Positions 18,748-26,713 of a stretch of 64,000 bases of DNA are shown piece by piece; within the stretch, counting starts at the first letter, position 1, and every line of letters starts with the position of its first letter. A model generated the notes under the pieces. The model was not told the DNA's origin. It worked only from the letters and a program-made list of their open reading frames with translations, and made no database searches. Origin of the DNA: Gillisella vitis (lineage in GTDB: Bacteria > Pseudomonadota > Alphaproteobacteria > Rhizobiales > Rhizobiaceae). The stretch is taken from NCBI RefSeq assembly GCF_021559775.1, contig NZ_CP056047.1:2997501-3061500 (forward strand), given 5' to 3'. The position numbers and the translations under genes are program-made.

Positions 18748-19601
18748 ACCGTCTGCCCTCCCTTGGCCAGCGTTGGAACCATGTCGAGATTGAAATCACG
18801 GCCATTTTTGAGGTTGGGGATCTTCATGCGCGCCGCCTTGACGGCATCGAGATCAATCTCGGCCATCACCACGGCCTCGCCCGCCGCCGGGCCTTCCGCC
18901 AGGATTTTACCCCAGGGATCGATGATCAGCGAATGCCCATAGGTTTCGCGTCCATCCTCGTGGGTACCGCCCTGGGCGGCGGCAATGACGAACGCACCAT
19001 TCTCAATGGCCCGCGCTCTGAGCAGGATATGCCAATGCGCCTCGCCGGTCTGCCGGGTGAAAGCCGCTGGCACCGTCAGAATGTCGGCACCCGCCATGGA
19101 TTCGGTGCGAAACAGCGAGGGAAACCGCACATCATAGCAAATCGCAAAGCCGAGCCTGGCGAAGGGCAAATCAGCAACGCAAGCGCTCTTGCCGGGCGCA
19201 TAAGCGGCACTTTCCCGCCAGCTTTCACCATTGTCCAGATCCACATCGAACATATGAATCTTGTCATAGGTGCAGATCCGCCGACCATTCGGGCCGAACA
19301 ACAGGCCGCGATTGGCAATCATCCCATCGGCACGGGCAATCGCTGTTGAACCGACATGGACATGGATCTTCAGTTCGCCAGCCAGTTGGGCCGCCGTCAC
19401 GGCAATCAAGTCATTGTCGTCATCGCGCAGCATGGCCCGCAAGGCCTCGCGGTTGCGCTGCAAGGCCCCGGTCATTTCCGGTGTCTGGACATAGATCGCC
19501 CCTGCTGCTGCTGCCTCGCGCACCAGACGCGCCATGGTGGCCGCATTCTTTTCAAGATCGGTACCGGAGCACATTTGCAGGGCTGCAACCGCAATGGTCA
19601 T
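18744..19601 (-). CDS. Nitrilase-family carbon-nitrogen hydrolase (Nit1/deaminated glutathione amidase-like)
   Basis: The 285-residue enzyme carries the complete nitrilase triad: Glu42 (PEMTG), Lys114 (CTYDKIHMF) and Cys155 (GFAICYDVRFPSLF). The pattern and length are closest to the Nit1/YbeM branch, which repairs deaminated glutathione by removing an amide; the adjacent glutaredoxin gene makes a thiol-metabolism role attractive. Substrate is inferred, not shown. It lies 9 bases after grxC and overlaps the DUF1178 gene by four bases. Confidence 0.88.
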   Translation of the reverse strand: MTIAVAALQMCSGTDLEKNAATMARLVREAAAAGAIYVQTPEMTGALQRNREALRAMLRDDDNDLIAVTAAQLAGELKIHVHVGSTAIARADGMIANRGLLFGPNGRRICTYDKIHMFDVDLDNGESWRESAAYAPGKSACVADLPFARLGFAICYDVRFPSLFRTESMAGADILTVPAAFTRQTGEAHWHILLRARAIENGAFVIAAAQGGTHEDGRETYGHSLIIDPWGKILAEGPAAGEAVVMAEIDLDAVKAARMKIPNLKNGRDFNLDMVPTLAKGGQTV

Positions 19602-19610
19602 GACATGTCC

Positions 19611-19865
19611 TCAGGCCGCCAGCATCGGATCGAGCTTGCCGGCCCGTTCCAGCGCATGCAGATCATCGCAGCCGCCGACATGGGTGCCGTCGATGAAAAT
19701 CTGCGGAAAGGTATTGCGACCGGATTTATCGACCATTTCCTGGCGCAGTTCCGCATTGCCCGTCGCGTCGACCTCGGTAAAGGCCACGCCCTTGGTGGTC
19801 AGAAGCGCCTTGGCGCGGGCGCAATATTCACAATATTGCCGCGTGTAGATGATCACCGACGCCAT
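19611..19865 (-). CDS. grxC: Glutaredoxin 3
   Basis: This 84-residue dithiol glutaredoxin reduces disulfides using glutathione. The active site is CEYC (12-15), a variant of the common CPYC, followed by the cis-proline segment TFPQIFIDGTHVGGCDDL that binds glutathione. Length is standard. It is 47 bases downstream of comF and 9 before the nitrilase gene, in one leftward operon. Confidence 0.95.
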   Translation of the reverse strand: MASVIIYTRQYCEYCARAKALLTTKGVAFTEVDATGNAELRQEMVDKSGRNTFPQIFIDGTHVGGCDDLHALERAGKLDPMLAA

Positions 19866-19912
19866 GCTCGTCTCCGGTTGATTGATGATAATGTCATATC
19901 AGTGTTGCAAGC

Positions 19913-20728
19913 TCATATAGGTGTTACAAGTGCCATTGCAAAGGTCAAGACCGTGACTTCCACGGCCCCCGCCCGCTTCAGCGCGCGGGTCGCTGCACTG
20001 ACCGTGGCCCCTGTCGTATAGACATCATCGACCAGCACCAGATGACGGCCAAACACCTGATCGCGGCGGTTTTCCGCGACTTTGAAAGCCCCACGAACAT
20101 TGTCCGCTCGGGCCTTCTCCGTCAGCCCAACCTGCTTTTGTGTCCGCTTCACCCGCGTCAGAACCCCCGGCAGGAATGGCTTATCTGACAGCCCGGCCAG
20201 CGCCCGACCTAGTTCCGCTGACTGGTTATATTGGCGTGAAAACAACCGCCAGCGATGCAACGGCACCGGCAGGATCGCATCGGCGCGGAGCACTTCCTGG
20301 CCGCCAGCCCGGATCATCCAATGCGCCATCATCGGTGCCAGATCGGTCCTGTCGCCATATTTCAGCCGATGGACCAGATCACGCGCCGCACCATCATGCA
20401 CAACCGCCGCCCGCAGCCGGTCGAAAACCGGAGGATTGGCAATGGCCTCGGCGCAAACCATGCCCTGGCCTGGATCAAAACCGAAAGGCAGACCGAGAAT
20501 TTCACAATAAGGCCGCTCGATGAACCGCACCGAGCACCAGCAATCGGAACACAGGCTGCCAGCCTTGGCAACCGGCAGACCGCAGGTGGCGCAGCCGGGG
20601 GGATAGACCAGATCGCGCAGCGACCGACCAAGCGTTTGCGTCCCCCGAAAACCGCGATGCGCCAGGGCCACCATGCTGTCGATGGCCTGCCGGATATGGT
20701 CCACCCTGCCTCCATTCGCCCGCATCAT
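19913..20728 (-). CDS. comF: ComF family protein (phosphoribosyltransferase fold)
   Basis: ComF-type proteins join a zinc-finger-like N-terminus to a type I phosphoribosyltransferase domain; in naturally competent bacteria they help DNA uptake, but in alphaproteobacteria the role is uncertain. Visible here are the cysteine cluster CATCGLPVAKAGSLCSDC (four Cys), IERPYCEILG, and the PRPP-binding loop LVLVDDVYTTGAT near the C-terminus. The start at the MMRANGG pair follows AGGG by about nine bases; the frame stays open to 20812, so the N-terminus is uncertain. First gene of the comF-grxC-nitrilase-DUF1178-DUF3291 run. Confidence 0.88.
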   Translation of the reverse strand: MMRANGGRVDHIRQAIDSMVALAHRGFRGTQTLGRSLRDLVYPPGCATCGLPVAKAGSLCSDCWCSVRFIERPYCEILGLPFGFDPGQGMVCAEAIANPPVFDRLRAAVVHDGAARDLVHRLKYGDRTDLAPMMAHWMIRAGGQEVLRADAILPVPLHRWRLFSRQYNQSAELGRALAGLSDKPFLPGVLTRVKRTQKQVGLTEKARADNVRGAFKVAENRRDQVFGRHLVLVDDVYTTGATVSAATRALKRAGAVEVTVLTFAMALVTPI

Positions 20729-20898
20729 ACCGATATACCCTACCCGATCTCGTCCAAGGCCCATGAATGCACCATAAAGGCGAAGTTGCGATATACTGCA
20801 CTCAACACCCAAGAGGATTCAAGCCGCTTGGAAACTTTAAGGGGACAGAGCTGTCCAGAATCCGCCTGGGGTAAACACGGGAATGTTCGAGCCCAATT

Positions 20899-20946
20899 AC
20901 GCGATTTCCTGCGCAAATCGATTCCGATTGACGCAATTATGCAGTA
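20899..20946 (+). repeat. Dispersed palindromic repeat, copy B (partial)
   Basis: The right outer arm AATTATGCAGTA (20935-20946) and an inner inverted pair AAATCG-att-CCGATT match the family. The left outer arm is not recognisable. It sits in the short divergent gap before the methyltransferase gene. Confidence 0.5.
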
Positions 20947-20985
20947 GGCACTTGGTGTCTCGAAGAACAACACCGGGAGGTCTCC

Positions 20986-21855
20986 ATGGAGCCGCTATTC
21001 GATCCTGATCTCATCGTCCGCAACCGCGAGCGTGCCTTCGGCGCTGATGATGCCGGAGCCGGTTTCCTGCTGGATATCGTCGCACAGGAACTGACCGAGC
21101 GTCTGGCTGTGGTGGAACGCCGGTTTGAAACCGCAGTCGAATTGCACGGCATGGATGGCAGGGTTGGGAGGGCCTGTCTGGAAACAGGACGGATCGACCA
21201 ATTGCAGCGGGTGGAAACCAACAGCCGCTTTGCCCGACAGGGGGAAACGCTGATCCCCGGCCCTATCGAGCATCTGCCACTTGGCGAGCAAAGCGCCAAT
21301 CTTCTGCTGTCGCCGCTTGCCCTGCATCTTGCCAATGACATGCCGGGCCTGCTGATCCAGATGCGCCGGTCACTCCGGCCTGACGGTCTGTTGCTGGCAG
21401 CGCTGCCTGGTGCTGGAACGCTTGGCGAATTGCGCGATGTGCTGTTGACGACCGAGATCGAGATCAGCGGCGGAGCAAGCCCCCGCGTCATGCCCTTTGC
21501 CGATGTGCGCGATATGGGCGGGCTGTTGCAGCGGGCGGGCTTTGCCCTTCCGGTTGTCGATGTCGAGACCTATACGGTGCGATATGATGGGATTCTGGCG
21601 CTGATGCGCGATCTCAAAGCCATGGGCATGGCCAATCCGCTGGCGGCCCGCAGCCGCAAACCGCTGACACGGCAGTTTTTCCTGCGCGCCGCCGAGCTGT
21701 ATGCCGAACGCTATAGCGATGCCGATGGCCGCATTCGCGCCAGTTTCTCGATCATCTACATGTCAGGCTGGGCCCCGCATGAAAGCCAGCCCAAACCGCT
21801 CAAGCCGGGGTCTGCGAAAATCCGCCTCGCCGACGCACTGGGCGGAAAGCCGTAG
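20986..21855 (+). CDS. NDUFAF5/BioC-like SAM-dependent methyltransferase
   Basis: The 289-residue protein matches the alphaproteobacterial relatives of mitochondrial NDUFAF5, a complex I assembly factor: DPDLIVRNRERAF at the N-terminus, SPLALHLANDMPGLLIQMRRSLRPDG and FFLRAAELYAERYSD later. The classical SAM glycine motif is weak (ETAVELHGMDGRVG), as is usual in this branch. NDUFAF5 hydroxylates an arginine of the NDUFS7 subunit; whether the bacterial protein does the same is inference. A GGGAGG site lies just before the start. It is divergent from comF. Confidence 0.8.
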   Translation: MEPLFDPDLIVRNRERAFGADDAGAGFLLDIVAQELTERLAVVERRFETAVELHGMDGRVGRACLETGRIDQLQRVETNSRFARQGETLIPGPIEHLPLGEQSANLLLSPLALHLANDMPGLLIQMRRSLRPDGLLLAALPGAGTLGELRDVLLTTEIEISGGASPRVMPFADVRDMGGLLQRAGFALPVVDVETYTVRYDGILALMRDLKAMGMANPLAARSRKPLTRQFFLRAAELYAERYSDADGRIRASFSIIYMSGWAPHESQPKPLKPGSAKIRLADALGGKP

Positions 21856-21898
21856 GGGATCATTCAAGTCTTTGCCGCAAGCCTGAACGCACTGCCGG

Positions 21899-22087
21899 TC
21901 AGGCTTGCGGTATGGCAGCAATGATGGAATCAAATAGCCTGTCCAGCGCTTCGTAATAAACGCCAAGCGCCAGATAAAGCGTCACCGCGATTATCCCCGC
22001 GATCAGGCTATACTCGATTGCAGTTGCACCAGACGTTTGGCGAAAAATCGCCGACAAGCCGGAAAACCGGCGTAAAAGCCCCATCAT
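21899..22087 (-). CDS. Flp/Fap-type IVb pilin
   Basis: This 62-residue pre-pilin has a basic leader and the type IVb cleavage-plus-helix motif SGATAIEYSLIAGIIAVTL, where a TadV-like peptidase would cut after the glycine, leaving the conserved Glu and Tyr. Flp pilins assemble into adhesive Tad pili. No cpa/tad genes lie in the window, so it is an orphan copy or acts with a tad locus elsewhere. Start could also be the second Met. Confidence 0.88.
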   Translation of the reverse strand: MMGLLRRFSGLSAIFRQTSGATAIEYSLIAGIIAVTLYLALGVYYEALDRLFDSIIAAIPQA

Positions 22088-22215
22088 ACCCCTAGCCTAA
22101 AACCATGCGCCCCCGCATGGGTGATCGAAGCGAACGTTTTGTGATGCCCAAACGCTCTGTATGTTTGTTTTCACATATTTCTAGGATACCGCCTGGCCCA
22201 TACCATCACGGGTTA

Positions 22216-22536
22216 TCAGCAGGCATCCCCATTGCCGGGATTGACGATACAGACGGAACCGGGCGTCTCCTGCAAGACGCTGCGCCGGATCGTATAGCGC
22301 TTTCCGGCATCGTGTTCGCCAGGAATTGAGCCCGTGCTCATCCGATCGACATCGGCCGGTCGCGCCGCAAATTGACCGGAGGTGGTCTTGTCTGCAAGCA
22401 TCGGCGTCAGAACCAGCGATACCGCCACGGCCGTGACAGCAAACAGCAAGGCAAGATTGACAACACCAACTCTGCCGGACCTGGAAGTCGCACGTCGCGA
22501 CTGCCGTCCGCCCTTTCCGAAATCCTTCTGCGTCAT
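22216..22536 (-). CDS. Small single-pass membrane protein, unknown function
   Basis: The 106-residue product has a basic N-terminus (KGGRQSRRATSRSGR), one membrane segment (about 24-43, VGVVNLALLFAVTAVAVSLV) and a periplasmic tail ending in GSVCIVNPGNGDAC with two cysteines. The start was set at the ATG six bases after GAGGT; an upstream in-frame Met lacks a site. It lies upstream of the Flp pilin gene in the same direction, so an envelope role is plausible but unproven. I do not recognise the family. Confidence 0.6.
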   Translation of the reverse strand: MTQKDFGKGGRQSRRATSRSGRVGVVNLALLFAVTAVAVSLVLTPMLADKTTSGQFAARPADVDRMSTGSIPGEHDAGKRYTIRRSVLQETPGSVCIVNPGNGDAC

Positions 22537-22616
22537 CGCAAACCTCACAAAATCCAAAGGGCTTCTTCCCGGACCATGGCCCGCCGGACGATTGCCCCAG
22601 AATCGACCACATAGAT

Positions 22617-22652
22617 CAGGAGTTTTGCATCAATGAACATGCAAAACTCCTG
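22617..22652. repeat. Perfect 14-bp inverted repeat
   Basis: Arms CAGGAGTTTTGCAT and ATGCAAAACTCCTG flank an 8-base loop. No U-tract follows on either strand, so a terminator is unlikely; it may be an operator or mobile palindrome. Confidence 0.65.
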
Positions 22653-22980
22653 CTGCAGCCCCCAAGACCCGATTCGATTCTTGATATCGCGCCCAAGAGG
22701 GTCTCGACATCAACACACCGCAGCAGGCGACATCCTGCGCGGTAGAACCGTAAAGCCCTGAGATCACTGCGTTATTTTTTATCGAACGATACCGCGCCCC
22801 ATGCGATCATGCCATCCGACGCCCAACGCACATAAGACGATGCACGAAGCGCCTGTGCATGATGAGGGAATAATGCCGGTTTGAGGATTAACTTTCTATT
22901 AATCGCCGATAAAAACCGGTGAGCAATGGCCCATCTGGTGGGCTTATCCCGGCATTTCACACCGCTTCACAGGACAAATC

Positions 22981-23022
22981 TGCTGCATAATTCCTGAAAT
23001 CGGACTCGGATTCCAGTTATCC
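22981..23022. repeat. Dispersed palindromic repeat, copy C (decayed)
   Basis: TGCTGCATAATTCC followed by AAATCGGA-CT-CGGATT matches the left arm and inner part of the family. The right arm has decayed to AGTTATCC. Confidence 0.55.
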
Positions 23023-23044
23023 TGACAAGCTCTAAAGGCAAATT

Positions 23045-23452
23045 CTAGAGCAAATCCAGCAGGAATGGGATCAAAGGTTCATCGGCTGGCGGCATCGGAT
23101 AGGACCGCAGATCGCGGGGCTTGACCCATTTGATTGCCTGGCCTTCCCGCCCCTGCGGCATGCCCTCATAGCGACGGCAGACATAGAGCGGCATCAGCAG
23201 GTGGAATGTTTCATAGGTGTGGCTGGCGAAGGTCAGCGGCGCGAGACAGGGGATTTTCGTGGCAATGCCAAGCTCTTCCTCCAGCTCGCGAACCAGGGTT
23301 TCTTCCGGTGTTTCGTCGGGTTCCACCTTGCCGCCGGGAAATTCCCAGAGCCCGGCCAGCGATTTTCCTTCCGGCCTTTGCGCCAGCAGAATGCGTCCAT
23401 CGCTATCCAGCAGAGCGCAGGCGGCAACCAGCAGAATAGGCCGCACCGTCAT
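23045..23452 (-). CDS. mutT: Nudix hydrolase, MutT type
   Basis: MutT removes oxidised 8-oxo-dGTP from the nucleotide pool. The 135-residue protein has the full Nudix box GGKVEPDETPEETLVRELEE plus ELGI, matching Gx5Ex7REUxEExGU, preceded by the LAGLWEFPGGK block typical of MutT. The start overlaps the stop of the GNAT gene (ATGA), which decides against the in-frame Met at 23497. Last gene of argJ-GNAT-mutT. Confidence 0.9.
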   Translation of the reverse strand: MTVRPILLVAACALLDSDGRILLAQRPEGKSLAGLWEFPGGKVEPDETPEETLVRELEEELGIATKIPCLAPLTFASHTYETFHLLMPLYVCRRYEGMPQGREGQAIKWVKPRDLRSYPMPPADEPLIPFLLDLL

Positions 23453-24252
23453 TCTTCGCCCTCTGCCTTGGCAGCGGTTTCGTGACGCCAGTAGCAATAG
23501 CGATAGGCTTCCTTGAAACCGAGCTTTTCGTAAAGCGAGAGAGCCGGACCGTTATCGGCCTGGACCTGGAGCCAGGCGCTTTTCGCTCCGCGTATCCGCG
23601 CCCAGCGCAGGGCCGCATAGGTCAGTTCGAGGCCGGTTCCCTTGCCACGATGAGCTTCCCCCACGGCAAGCTGCAACAGTCCGGCCAGATCATTGTCTTG
23701 CACGCAAATGGCGGCCGCCACCGGACCATTGTCAGGCACCTCGATCAGAAACAGGCCAAGCGGCGGTTTGATATTGCTGATCAATTCGGCAAGCGCCGGC
23801 TTCGACGCGGCATCCTCATTGCGCAGCGCCAGACTGGCATCGACGAAACGACCGATATCCTGAGTTGGCAGGTGATCCATCACATCGAGATCGCAAAGCT
23901 CCGCCAGATCGAGCGCCATGACAAGGCTTTCGTCGAAGCGGGTCCAACCATCCTCACGCAGCACATCGATCACTTGCGGCGGCGCCAACGGCGTTTCGCG
24001 AAACACCATGGGCCGACCGTAGGATTCGAATTTGCGCTCTGCCTTTTCCAACCGCAGACGAATGTCGCGGATATCGGAGCGGTCCAGCGCCACCACGCAA
24101 TTGACCCGTTTCGACGGATGCCCGCCCGTCAGCCTGACCTGCCAGCTGCCGTCATACTGAACCGAGGCCGCGGGCCAGGCGCGAAAGCTGACGGCTTCCA
24201 GCCTGCGGACCTGCGGCAGGTTTGGCGCGCGTGGTGACTGATCCACCGCCAT
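23449..24252 (-). CDS. GNAT family N-acetyltransferase
   Basis: The 267-residue protein has a GNAT fold in its C-terminal half, with the acetyl-CoA loop AVGEAHRGKGTGLEL (Q/RxxGxG/A pattern) and the ALSLYEKLGFKEAYRYCYW end. The N-terminal half (LPQVRRLEAVSFRAWPA) is family-specific and may form a second GNAT-like domain. The acceptor is unknown. It starts on the argJ stop codon (TGATG) and ends overlapping mutT, so the three genes are translated together; this order is common in Rhizobiaceae. Confidence 0.87.
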   Translation of the reverse strand: MAVDQSPRAPNLPQVRRLEAVSFRAWPAASVQYDGSWQVRLTGGHPSKRVNCVVALDRSDIRDIRLRLEKAERKFESYGRPMVFRETPLAPPQVIDVLREDGWTRFDESLVMALDLAELCDLDVMDHLPTQDIGRFVDASLALRNEDAASKPALAELISNIKPPLGLFLIEVPDNGPVAAAICVQDNDLAGLLQLAVGEAHRGKGTGLELTYAALRWARIRGAKSAWLQVQADNGPALSLYEKLGFKEAYRYCYWRHETAAKAEGEE

Positions 24253-25493
24253 CAGCTCCGATAATCCCCGTTGATGGCCACATATTCCTTGGTGAGATCG
24301 CAGGTCCAGACCGTGGCTGTCCCCGTCCCAAGCCCAAGCTCGACTATGACCGGAATGTCTTGGCCCTGCATCACGGCTGTGGCCGCGGCTTCCGAATAAT
24401 CCGGATCACGCTCACCGTTAACAGCCACGCGGACGTCACCGAACCAGATCGCCAGACGATCCCGGTCAGCCAGCTCGCCAGCCTTGCCGACAGCCATGAC
24501 CACCCGGCCCCAATTGGCGTCTTCGCCAGCAACTGCCGTCTTCACCAATGGCGAATTGGCAATCGAAAGGGCAATGACCTTGGCAGCCGCGTCGCTTTCA
24601 GCGCCCTTGACGGTGACTTCCACCATCTTGCGCGCACCTTCGCCATCACGCACCACCTGCAAGGCCAGATCCTTGAGGAGATCGTTGAGCGCTGACCGGA
24701 ACCCGTCGAGACGCGCGTCGTCGGCAGTCTCGACACGCTGCTGGCCGTCATTAGCGGCGGCACCGGTCGCAAACAGCATCAACGTATCGGAGGTCGAGGT
24801 GTCGCTATCGACCGTGACGGAATTAAAGCTTGGACCGACACCCGCCGACAACAGCGCCTGCAAGGCAGCCGGTGCGATATCGGCATCGGTGACGACGAAG
24901 GACAGCATGGTCGCCATATCAGGCGCGATCATGCCCGCACCCTTGGCAATGCCATTGATGGTCACAGTGACGCCGCCGATCTCAGTGCTGCGGGTCGCAA
25001 CCTTCGGATAGGTATCCGTGGTCATGATCGCCTTGGCGGCTTCCAGCCAGAGATCGCCCTTGGCATCGCGGGCCATGTCATCAAGCACGCCGGCAAATTT
25101 CGTTGCATCCAGTGGTTCGCCGATCACGCCGGTCGAGGCCAGATAAATTTCATCTTCACCGCAGTTGAGCGCCGATGCCGCCGATTTGGCCGTCAACTCG
25201 GTCGCGGCCCGGCCCTTGGTGCCGGTAAACGCATTGGCATTGCCGGAATTGACCACCACGCCACGCGCCACGCCATGGGCGAGGTTTTTCCGGCAGAAAT
25301 CCACCGGTGCGGATGGGCATTTGGACCGGGTAAACACGCCCGCAACGCTGGCTGGGCGATCGAACACCATCAACAGCACATCGGTACGGTTCTTGTATTT
25401 GATGCCCGCCGCAGCTGTTGCCATGGAGACGCCCCGGATCGCGGGCATTTCGGCAAAACTCTTTGGCGCGAGAGGAGAAACACTGGCTGACAT
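24252..25493 (-). CDS. argJ: Bifunctional ornithine acetyltransferase / N-acetylglutamate synthase
   Basis: ArgJ recycles the acetyl group from N-acetylornithine to glutamate in arginine synthesis and, in the bifunctional form, can also use acetyl-CoA. The 413-residue precursor cleaves itself before the threonine in ASTGVIGEP to give alpha and beta chains; that motif is intact. [21 protein letters not shown] marks the N-terminus. The start [10 protein letters not shown] was chosen because the upstream in-frame ATG (25544) lies inside the stem of the terminator of the preceding parvulin gene. Part of the argJ-GNAT-mutT unit; argH lies at the far end of the window. Confidence 0.95.
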   Translation of the reverse strand: MSASVSPLAPKSFAEMPAIRGVSMATAAAGIKYKNRTDVLLMVFDRPASVAGVFTRSKCPSAPVDFCRKNLAHGVARGVVVNSGNANAFTGTKGRAATELTAKSAASALNCGEDEIYLASTGVIGEPLDATKFAGVLDDMARDAKGDLWLEAAKAIMTTDTYPKVATRSTEIGGVTVTINGIAKGAGMIAPDMATMLSFVVTDADIAPAALQALLSAGVGPSFNSVTVDSDTSTSDTLMLFATGAAANDGQQRVETADDARLDGFRSALNDLLKDLALQVVRDGEGARKMVEVTVKGAESDAAAKVIALSIANSPLVKTAVAGEDANWGRVVMAVGKAGELADRDRLAIWFGDVRVAVNGERDPDYSEAAATAVMQGQDIPVIVELGLGTGTATVWTCDLTKEYVAINGDYRS

Positions 25494-25535
25494 AGCTGGA
25501 AACGGCCCCGGAAAAGACGAAACGACAAAAGGAAA

Positions 25536-25568
25536 CCGCCGCATCGCGTCCTATGCGCGATGCGGCGG
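25536..25568 (-). terminator. Terminator of the parvulin gene
   Basis: A perfect 13-bp stem CCGCCGCATCGCG / CGCGATGCGGCGG with a 7-base loop is followed on the minus strand by TTTCCTTTTGTCGTTT. It separates the parvulin gene from argJ. Confidence 0.75.
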
Positions 25569-25581
25569 AATGAGCGCTTGC

Positions 25582-26457
25582 TTATGGCTTCGGCGCGGCG
25601 GCAGCGTCCGGATCGGCCTGCTGCTTGCTGATATCCTCATAGCCCTTCTTCAGAGCCGGATCGACGATCTCAACCTTTTCAGAGGTCTTGGCCTTTTCCA
25701 GCAGGGCTAGATACTTGTCACGCATCACCAACTGGCGAACCTGCTGCTGCACATCTTCGAATTTCGGCGGAGCCGCGTCGCGGATCTCTTCGACCTTGAT
25801 GACGTGGAAGCCGAACTGGCTCTTGACAGGGGTCTTGGTATAGGTGCCGGGCTTGAGCGCAAAGGCCGCTTCTTCGAATTCAGGCACCATACGGCCCTTG
25901 GAGAAGAAACCGAGATCACCGCCGTCAGATCCGCTGGAATCGGTCGATTTTTCCTTGGCCAGTTCGGCAAAATCCTTGCCGCCATCCAGCTGCTTGATCA
26001 CATCCTTGGCTTCATCCTCGGTCTTCACCAGAATGTGACGGGCGTGAATTTCCTGCTCCTTCGGCAGAGCAGCAATTTCCTTCTCATAGCGCGCCTTGAC
26101 TTCCTCATCGGTCGTCACGTCCACGACATGCTTCTTGAAATAGGCATTGTGGAGTTCGCGGTCGGCAATGAAAGCCATGCGCTGCTTGTAGGCCGGATCG
26201 TCCTGCATTTTTTCGCCGATGGCGCTGCCAGCCAGCAGCTTGACATCGATGGCGCCGGACAGAGCCGCAACCTTTTTCTGGTCATCCGGCATCTGGGCAA
26301 ACTGAGGATCGAGGTTGGCAATCGCCAGATCCAGCTCGGACTGGTGGATTTCCAGAGTGCCGACCTTGGCGACGACAGCATCGTCGGCATGGGCGTAAGA
26401 AGACAGCGCCACAAGGGCGGCACAGGCCGCCAGGACGAGTTTGTGAGAACGCAGCAT
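25582..26457 (-). CDS. Periplasmic peptidyl-prolyl cis-trans isomerase, parvulin type
   Basis: This 291-residue SurA/PrsA-like chaperone helps secreted and outer-membrane proteins fold. It has a signal peptide (MLRSHKLVLAACAALVALSS, cleavage near AHA/DD), an N-terminal SurA-like helical region (about 25-130), and a rotamase domain (about 140-235) with HARHILVKTEDEA, GGDLGFFSKGRMVPEFE and FGFHVIKVEE. The C-terminal tail is charged and ends in an Ala/Pro stretch. It is transcribed away from secA, so a secretion motor and a periplasmic foldase share one promoter region. Confidence 0.93.
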   Translation of the reverse strand: MLRSHKLVLAACAALVALSSYAHADDAVVAKVGTLEIHQSELDLAIANLDPQFAQMPDDQKKVAALSGAIDVKLLAGSAIGEKMQDDPAYKQRMAFIADRELHNAYFKKHVVDVTTDEEVKARYEKEIAALPKEQEIHARHILVKTEDEAKDVIKQLDGGKDFAELAKEKSTDSSGSDGGDLGFFSKGRMVPEFEEAAFALKPGTYTKTPVKSQFGFHVIKVEEIRDAAPPKFEDVQQQVRQLVMRDKYLALLEKAKTSEKVEIVDPALKKGYEDISKQQADPDAAAAPKP

Positions 26458-26555
26458 ATAATAACCCTTCGGTAAAGAGGCCGATTGCGACTGTCAATCG
26501 GGTCGAAAACACCCTAAACCACGCGATTGTGGCACTTGTGGTGCATGCTGTCCCG

Positions 26556-26584
26556 TTGACATAATTCGACCCCCCTCTTATCTG
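26556..26584 (+). promoter_or_regulatory. Candidate secA promoter
   Basis: TTGACA at 26556-26561, a 17-base spacer, then TATCTG at 26579-26584. The -35 is perfect and the -10 is weak. It lies 130 bases before the secA start, on the right strand. Confidence 0.4.
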
Positions 26585-26713
26585 TCACGCAACTCCGCGT
26601 CCAGAGCAGTTTCCGGAGGCGGTACGCCAATCTCCACTGTCATGTGGCCGTGAGCGACCGGGAGTAGACCCGGGGCTTCGGTTTCAACCTCGTGACGGAA
26701 TTCAGAAAGGACC

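Larger units (their letters stand above)
22537..23044. other. 508-base gap with two palindromic elements
   Basis: No gene is supported. The gap holds a 14-bp hairpin at 22617-22652, a copy of the dispersed repeat at 22981, and a short inverted repeat GCTCTA...TAGAGC at the mutT stop. Confidence 0.6.

Noticed and set aside
22772..22960. 62-codon leftward frame in the gap before mutT
   Set aside because: No ribosome site, basic composition and no recognisable features.
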